DNA of 64,000 bases from Marsupella aquatica (taxonomy: Eukaryota > Marchantiophyta): contig OZ316897.1 in assembly GCA_973895155.1 (NCBI GenBank), positions 7,378,001 through 7,442,000 on the forward strand. The letters run 5' to 3'. The notes beneath the pieces are model-generated. The model ran no database searches and was not told the origin of the DNA. It saw only the letters and a program-made list of their open reading frames with translations. Made by a program: the position numbers and the translations under genes. Positions 58,610 to 64,000 of the stretch are shown one piece after another (position 1 is the stretch's first letter; every line of letters begins with the position of its first letter).

Positions 58610-58953
58610 TGTTAGATATTGCTCTAGTCTTGTGACTCATGAGCTAACCACAGTTAGTCTAACTCGGGTTAAGACTTGCTAATGTTAGCGGTAGCGTTGT
58701 TGTGTATTAAGCCAAGGCTGATGCTAGACCCTGGGTGGAACTTAGGCTCATTGTTACAGAGCTAGTTGAGAGATAGGAAGAGCTTGTGCTATGGATGCTT
58801 GGTATGGCCTGTCGGCCTAGAGTGCAGTAAAGCTCTTGTGTGTTCTAGTGGACGTAACCTCATGTGGAGGTGAACCACGTATCACTCTGTGTTGACTCTT
58901 GTGCGTTGGATGGTTCATGGGCTAGCAGTTGCGAATGTCATCTATGTTTAACA
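58610..58953 (+). repeat. Copia-1-family LTR (5' LTR of a third Copia element)
   Basis: 344 bp, starting TGTTAGATATTGC, ending TTTAACA, aligned over its length to the Copia-1 LTR. The initiator tRNA-Met primer-binding site follows, which marks it as a 5' LTR. Confidence 0.88.
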
Positions 58954-58955
58954 AG

Positions 58956-58967
58956 TGGTATCAGAGC
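58956..58967 (+). other. Primer-binding site of the third Copia element
   Basis: TGGTATCAGAGC, the classical complement of the initiator tRNA-Met 3' end, two bases after the LTR. Confidence 0.9.
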
Positions 58968-59206
58968 GTGCCTGGGAGGTGATGAGGTTTTTTTTTTTCG
59001 TGACAGGTTTTTCTAGCGTTCATTGTCGATGGTACATTCAGAGTTTCATCGCATGAAACTCAAATATGTGTGGCTGTGCGGATAGGTTAGTGAGAGGGCT
59101 TTCTAACAGTGGTTAGAACTCACTGATCGGTATCCGTGGTGCGGAGGAATCAAAGTTTGCGTCGTTCAGGGTTTATTCGTGTTCGACGGGTTTTCGGGGG
59201 AGAGAC
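58968..59206 (+). other. Copia-3 leader, cut by the next element
   Basis: About 240 bp of leader, then composition changes abruptly to GC-rich at about 59207. No Copia coding sequence follows in the window. Confidence 0.5.
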
Positions 59207-59508
59207 CTGTGACGGGGTCCCCGTCACTCGAAATCACAAATAATGGGTTGCAGAGGGGTGTGCCTTGTTAATAGCCACTGTAAATAAGCCATTTTTAAAT
59301 TTTTTTAGTTAATTCCGTCATTATAGGTTGATGATGCCCCGGGTGACTTTATATTCTTTCTCTCGTAACAGTTCTAAGATTTGCAGTGACCTAAGCGGGC
59401 AAATATTTTGGGACCTTAAAAAGCGCTAGGCCCAACCCCATAGGACTTACCGTTTTGCTTGAGCTATCGTTGAGACCCCCTTGTAAAAAGAGGAATAAAA
59501 GGGAGCCT

Positions 59509-60119
59509 TGGGGGGGGAATTAAAATCCCCCGTTTGAGGGGCTGCCGCGAGTGGCAAGATTTGCCGGGGCGCTTAGGCAAGGAAGCAGCCGGGGCGCGAA
59601 GGATGGGCGCGGGGAGAAAATGGGAGCCTAAGGGGGGAATTTTAAACCCCCATAAGGATGTCGGGACGAGCTGCATAGGGCAGCCACAGGGCAAGCCGGT
59701 GAGGCTGCGCGCCCTGCATAGGGCCGCATGCAGGAGACGGTGAGTGAGGGGGAGATTTAAATTTCCCCGGCCATGGGGCGTGAGTGGGTGCTGCCGGGGT
59801 GAGCCGGGGCGCAGTGCTGCTCGGGCGAGTGCTGCTGGGGCGCGAGGTGGAGGCGCAAAGCAGGTGGAGGCGCAAAGCAGCCGGGGTCCAGAAGGAAGGC
59901 TGCCAGGGCAGGGACAACGCGCCCTGCATAGGGCTGCGTGTTGAGGATGGGGGGGCTTAAATCCCCCGGCCTTGGAGGATCCGGGTAAGAGGCCGCGCGT
60001 GCAGGTGCCGGCAGGTGGAGGGAGGCTTCGGGAGGCAGGTAGGAGGTAGTGGAAGGGGAAAATTAAGCCCCGACTTCTGGGAGGCAGGTAGGCGCGAGTA
60101 AAGGGGGGTAAATACTCCC
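59509..60119. repeat. Array of G5(A/T)nC5 hairpins
   Basis: Six units with stem GGGGG/CCCCC and AT-rich loop, at about 59510-59531, 59631-59651, 59748-59767, 59949-59967, 60054-60071 and 60103-60119. Units are spaced about 30-180 bp and share neighbouring sequence such as GCCCTGCATAGGGC and GGGAGGCAGGTAGG. Confidence 0.8.
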
Positions 60120-60672
60120 TGATCCTCAGGCGAGTAGGACCAGACGGGGAAGGGGCAATATGAGGCACCTGGCACCCCGAATCACACATAAAAGGGGGCT
60201 TACGCCCTTAAGGAAACCACGCCTTTTTTTTCTTTCCCTTGAATTTTTTTTCGCTTCCCTTGAGATGTCAAAAGCTTCCCTCAAAACTACTTCCTTTGTA
60301 AAGTGCATCCTGGTTCTCCAATTTTCCCAGAGTTTTTTTTCTCCAGCTCTTTTCCTAGTTCTTTTCCCGGAGCCCGGCATTGAGTGGTGTTGGAGGATTG
60401 AATGCTTGCTTCAGAAACATTTGTGACGGCAGCATCGGGGTGCCTTGGTGATAGGGGTGGAGCCAATCGTGACATGGGAGCTGTTCGGGCTAGGGGAAAC
60501 AAGGATTTGGGGGATAATTGTCGGATAATTGCCGTGTACGTGAGACTTTTTGCGACGGTTTTCTTGGGTGGTCTGGCTGTGGGCATTTGATCGTGTTACC
60601 GAGATTTTTCTTTGGGCCAGAGCGTGAATTGTGATACGAGTGAAGGAAGGAACTCGTGTGAGCCGAATGTGA

Positions 60673-62607
60673 ATGAGCTCGTCATTGGAAAGACCGAAGT
60701 TCAGTAGGGCCCGTATCCGTAGATACAAGGCCGCTTACCGGGACTACGTGGCGTCGCGGATTGTTGAAGAGAGGGAAGAAAGACATACAGCCATGAGTAC
60801 CGGACCAGACCCCCGTGATGCATCCGTTGAGAGGAGGGTTTCCCGAAGAGTCTACCCCCGGACTTCTGCCAAGATGATGGAGGAATGCAAAGAAATTTTT
60901 CAGGCCACGGGTCTCACCAATTTCATGCGGGTAGAGATCAGGATTCCCCAAGGTAGGACTTGGAACTTGGAGGCATGATTAGAGTTCCGTACGGAGGGGA
61001 TATACTTTCATTGCACACAAAAATTGATTCCCAATACGGAGCTGGCCAAGCTATTGTTCCTGGACAACCAAGATTTCACTTTTCAGCCAACGGAGCCATC
61101 GGGGATACTTACGTTGGAACAGCTGGCTGGAGTTGTGAGAGATCCCACCTCCGTGACCAACATTCCCCTTTCATCATTCAAGGAACCAGCTTTCAAGGGG
61201 TTGGTGGCCAAGATACACCAATGGGTGCTTGGCCGAGGGCAATCTGGAATGGTGAGTGGAGATCAATTGGCTATTGCCAATGACATCAAAGCTCACCCAA
61301 GTCACACTTACGGATGGTAGTACTTTGGGCTGAAGAAAACGTTGGCCATGGATCCTAAAAGTGTGAAGTCCGGAGGAAGCGTGCATTTGATGGTGTTATT
61401 CCTCTTGGCCAGGTCAGAGGGGCTCCTCCCCTCTCCGGAGACTGAAGAAGCGGTGCCACCCTTCACCACGGAAATACGGAGTATTGCAACTACCATCTTG
61501 GGTAGTCTCGCGAAGGAATCACCGTCTGAACCAACAGCCAAAATCACTACCAAAGAGGACCCGGATGAAGATAGCACGATGGAGTGGATGGACTCGCTTG
61601 TGGGGAATCCGGAGGAGCCCCTTGATTACGATGTGCTCAAGGTATATTTGGCTGAATTACGTGATTTCCGCAAGGGGGTGCATGAGGGACTGAAGTTGTG
61701 CCAAACCTCGAGAGAGGCCCTCAACCAAGCCAACGCCAGGATGGAAACCTTGCAGACAAGCAGCCAGGCCTTGAAGGAAGTAATAAAGGCTAAGGAGGTG
61801 ATAATCCAGGAGCAAGGTAAACAACTTACGGAGGCACAGGTTCAGATTTCTCAGTTACACAGAGCCTTGTCTACCAAGGCTAAGGAAGCATTAGAGGTGG
61901 GGGCTTTGAGGGAAGAATTGGCCAAGCTCAAGCAGAGCACCGGTGAGGTGGAGAGACTGAAGCGACAAGTTGTGGAGTTACGGGGTCAGGTTGGGCTCCT
62001 TGAGACCAGGGCCAAGAGAAACGACATGTTGAGGTTGGGGAAGAGGAAAAGCCCATCCTCACCTAGCCCTACTCTTCCCCCTGACTTGGTCTCTAAGGCT
62101 ATAGAGATGGTGGTAACAGAGGTGACTCAGAAATACGGGCCCATGTTGGATTCAGCAAGGAAAAATAAGGAGAAGTGTAAGATATTGGAGAAGAAGTTAC
62201 GGGAGTCCCGTAAATCATTACGGGAAACCCAAGGGAGTCACGGGGCCACCGTGTCTCTGTCATTACTAACGGAAGTCTCACCTAGTCAGGGGATAGCGGG
62301 AATGTCGGATATGCCACCCAGGACCGCAAACCCAGGAACCCCTTTGGCTACCGGTCAGGTCTTACCCTTGGAATTGCGAGGAGGGGAGGAAGCCGCTCTA
62401 TGGAAGGACACGATCAGCCAGGGCTATGTGAGGGCCTGGCAGGCTTTAGCGGCCTTGAGGAGACGGGGGACCTCTGGCCAAACCCCGGGAAGGACTCCCC
62501 CGGTACGAAGGATTGGGGTTGTTACACCCACATCATTGGGAGGCACTGGTAGTGAGGATTCTAGGGGGTGGAGTCCCGGTTCCGTGAGTGAGTCAGGAGA
62601 AGACTAG
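60673..62607 (+). pseudogene. Long decayed ORF with coiled coil, product unknown
   Basis: One reading frame of 644 codons with only two stops, TGA at 60976 and TAG at 61318. Residues about 1-100 are basic/charged; about 110-220 are ordered-looking (LTLEQLAGVVRDPTSVTNIP, FKGLVAKIHQWVLGRG). About 220-290 is hydrophobic (VHLMVLFLLARSEGLLPSPE). About 310-530 is a long coiled coil (ALKEVIKAKEVIIQEQGKQL; LREELAKLKQ; VERLKRQVVELRG). The C-terminus is Gly/Ser/Pro-rich. I do not recognise the family. Position after a presumed LTR and leader suggests a gag-like or accessory ORF of a plant retroelement, without proof. Confidence 0.55.
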
Positions 62608-64000
62608 TGAGGCATACGGACGTTGGTTGTATGGATTTTGAATTATGCAACACCTTGGATGAGGGTAATCACGGGTTTATTGGAAGGAGCTCGAGGAGCT
62701 GATTCCGGCAAGGTGTGGTACGCCCAGAACGGAGCCAGGATGAGGAAGATAGGGCTCCGCGAAGTTGGTCGGTACGGGATACTGAAATGACCATAATTGG
62801 GTCGTCCAGAGTCCGTTTGCGGAGCCGTTTACGGATTCGTGATCAGGAGGAGCAGAGCTATCCAGGGCTCTCCTCAGGGGAGTAGTTGGACATATTTGAG
62901 GTTTCGACCATGAGTGACCCCCTCACTTCCCCGAGACTACGGATGATTACGGTTGGTACCGGCGAAGGCACCGTTGGTACCATAGTGGGCTAGGGGTTTT
63001 CATGGTGTGTGTGCCGCATGCTTTAGGTTAGTTTATCTCTTAGATGTTTTTTGGCGGCGCCGCTAGGGTTGTCGCCGTTGTTGCCATTCTGTGAGGGGTG
63101 CTTTGGTGTTTTTTTCAGTATTTAGGGGGAAGGCCCGTAGTGAGAAGGGGGGAACTCAGTCTAGTGTTGGTGTGAGGGAAGTTAGCTCATAGCCAGAAGG
63201 GAAATTAGAGCCAGAGTAGTGAGGTAGAGGTGTAGCACTTGCCCCAGTGAGGCAGGAGTTGGGCAGATGGCAGGAGGCCGGGTTGTCCTTGCAATGTGTT
63301 ACCACTTTTTGCCAAAAGATATGGATTTGGTTTGATTCCTCAAGTTTTGGTGTGGCGTTATCTTTTCCGGCTCACGATTGTGTTCTTTCCCAAGAAGTGT
63401 CTAAGGAATACTTGCACGGATTGGTTGACCATGTGAGTAGGGGGGGTGGTGACAACACTCCACCAGCAACCAGTAGGAGTGTGTGTGTGTGTGGCGTAGT
63501 CCATGGGACTAGATCAAAAGCAGCGGGACTAGTCGGTAGACTTGATCAAAAACTACATTTCCGGGAGTGGAAATAAACATACTCATCCTACATGCAATAG
63601 AATCCTAATAGCGTCCCTCCACGTTCCCGTCACACGATAACAAACAATTTTAGTAGGAGTAAATACGTATTTTTTGTGTAAATTGTTTGTTAAGCAGGTG
63701 ACAAGACCAGAGATCATTTTTTCAACGGTGTGAGCTGTGCGGTGCGGGAGGTGTCGCATGTTGTACTCAAGTTGAAGGTTGAAGCGAGTTGGTCATTTCG
63801 GTAGTTGGATTGTTGTCGAGTTGTTACCGAGTGTGATGTGACGAGTGAAGGAGGCGTTAAGGTTTTTTCACAAGCTATGGAGCTTGTTCCCATCTGAACC
63901 GGGTTTCTCTTTGTGACGTTCGACTCGGTGGAAGAAACGCGAAGTGCTACGGCTCAACGGATTGATCGCGGCGAGGCGGTCATTTTGAGCCCGGGTTTGG
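62608..64000. other. No gene seen; downstream part of the GC-rich element
   Basis: No recognised coding sequence. An inverted pair AACAAACAATTT (about 63639) and AAATTGTTTGTT (about 63680) forms a hairpin with a loop of about 30 nt. The frame at 63247-63576 is unconvincing. Confidence 0.35.

Larger units (their letters stand above)
59208..64000 (+). mobile_element. GC-rich unidentified element, probably an LTR retroelement (5' part)
   Basis: It begins with TGTGACGGGGTCCCCGTCAC, which holds a 19-bp palindrome and could be an LTR start. The element interrupts the Copia-3 leader. An array of G5/C5 hairpins (59509-60119) and a long decayed plus-strand frame (60673-62607) follow. No LTR end, primer-binding site or pol domain was found before the window ends, so assignment to LTR retrotransposons is inference. 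Confidence 0.4.

Noticed and set aside
59464-60189. 241-codon minus-strand Pro/Arg/Ala-rich frame
   Set aside because: A GC-rich artefact overlying the hairpin array, with other frames also open.
1-64000. CRISPR arrays, bacterial operons, tRNA genes
   Set aside because: Introns and plant retroelements show a nuclear plant genome. The repeats seen are hairpin or tandem units, not spaced identical repeats. No tRNA cloverleaf was found.

Overview
The window looks like nuclear DNA of a land plant. It holds two intron-containing plant genes, an SMXL/D53-type Clp-like repressor and an alpha/beta-hydrolase of the monoacylglycerol-lipase/caffeoylshikimate-esterase type, both with ordinary GT-AG introns. 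They sit in a gene-poor sea of decayed LTR retrotransposons and small inverted-repeat elements. Which plant lineage this is cannot be fixed by eye. The methyltransferase-carrying Gypsy element and the repeat load make a non-seed plant (bryophyte, lycophyte or fern) a reasonable guess, but only a guess.

Layout. 1-2243 is the 3' part of a Ty1/Copia element (RT, RNase H, start of its 3' LTR). At 2244-15239 a complete-length Ty3/Gypsy element of about 13 kb (Gypsy-1) has inserted into that Copia LTR; the 5-bp duplication AGTGC flanks it, and the Copia LTR resumes at 15240-15372. About 16.0-21.9 kb, on the minus strand, is a 3'-truncated Gypsy element (Gypsy-2) in the order gag, protease, DNA cytosine-5 methyltransferase, RT, RNase H. 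22-26.5 kb is gene-free, with a 5S-rRNA-like piece and small repeats. 27.9-31.95 kb is the hydrolase gene (seven exons, plus strand). 32-39.4 kb is AT-rich intergenic DNA with at least two terminal-inverted-repeat elements. 39419-45899 is a second Copia element (Copia-2) with both LTRs, itself interrupted by two small transposons that carry 8-bp and 9-bp target duplications. 50199-54685 (minus strand) is the SMXL gene in three exons, followed by a CT-rich upstream region. 58610 onward is a third Copia LTR with primer-binding site, and from about 59.2 kb a GC-rich unidentified element with a hairpin array and a long decayed ORF with a coiled coil.

Notable points: (1) a DNMT-type methyltransferase carried between protease and RT of Gypsy-2, recognisable from motif I through motif X but broken by frameshifts; (2) in Gypsy-1, a 3-kb module downstream of integrase with a long extra ORF and a second retropepsin-like domain, bracketed by two identical copies of the polypurine tract; (3) a family of GACGC...GCGTC hairpins repeated in the LTRs, leader and post-pol region of Gypsy-1, and a different G5/C5 hairpin array in the element at 59.5-60.1 kb; (4) an SMXL protein whose RGKT-type degron motif reads RGKS.

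Nearly all retroelement reading frames carry stops or frameshifts, so most of this DNA is fossil. The two host genes look intact and expressed-type. Everything was read by eye without database searches.
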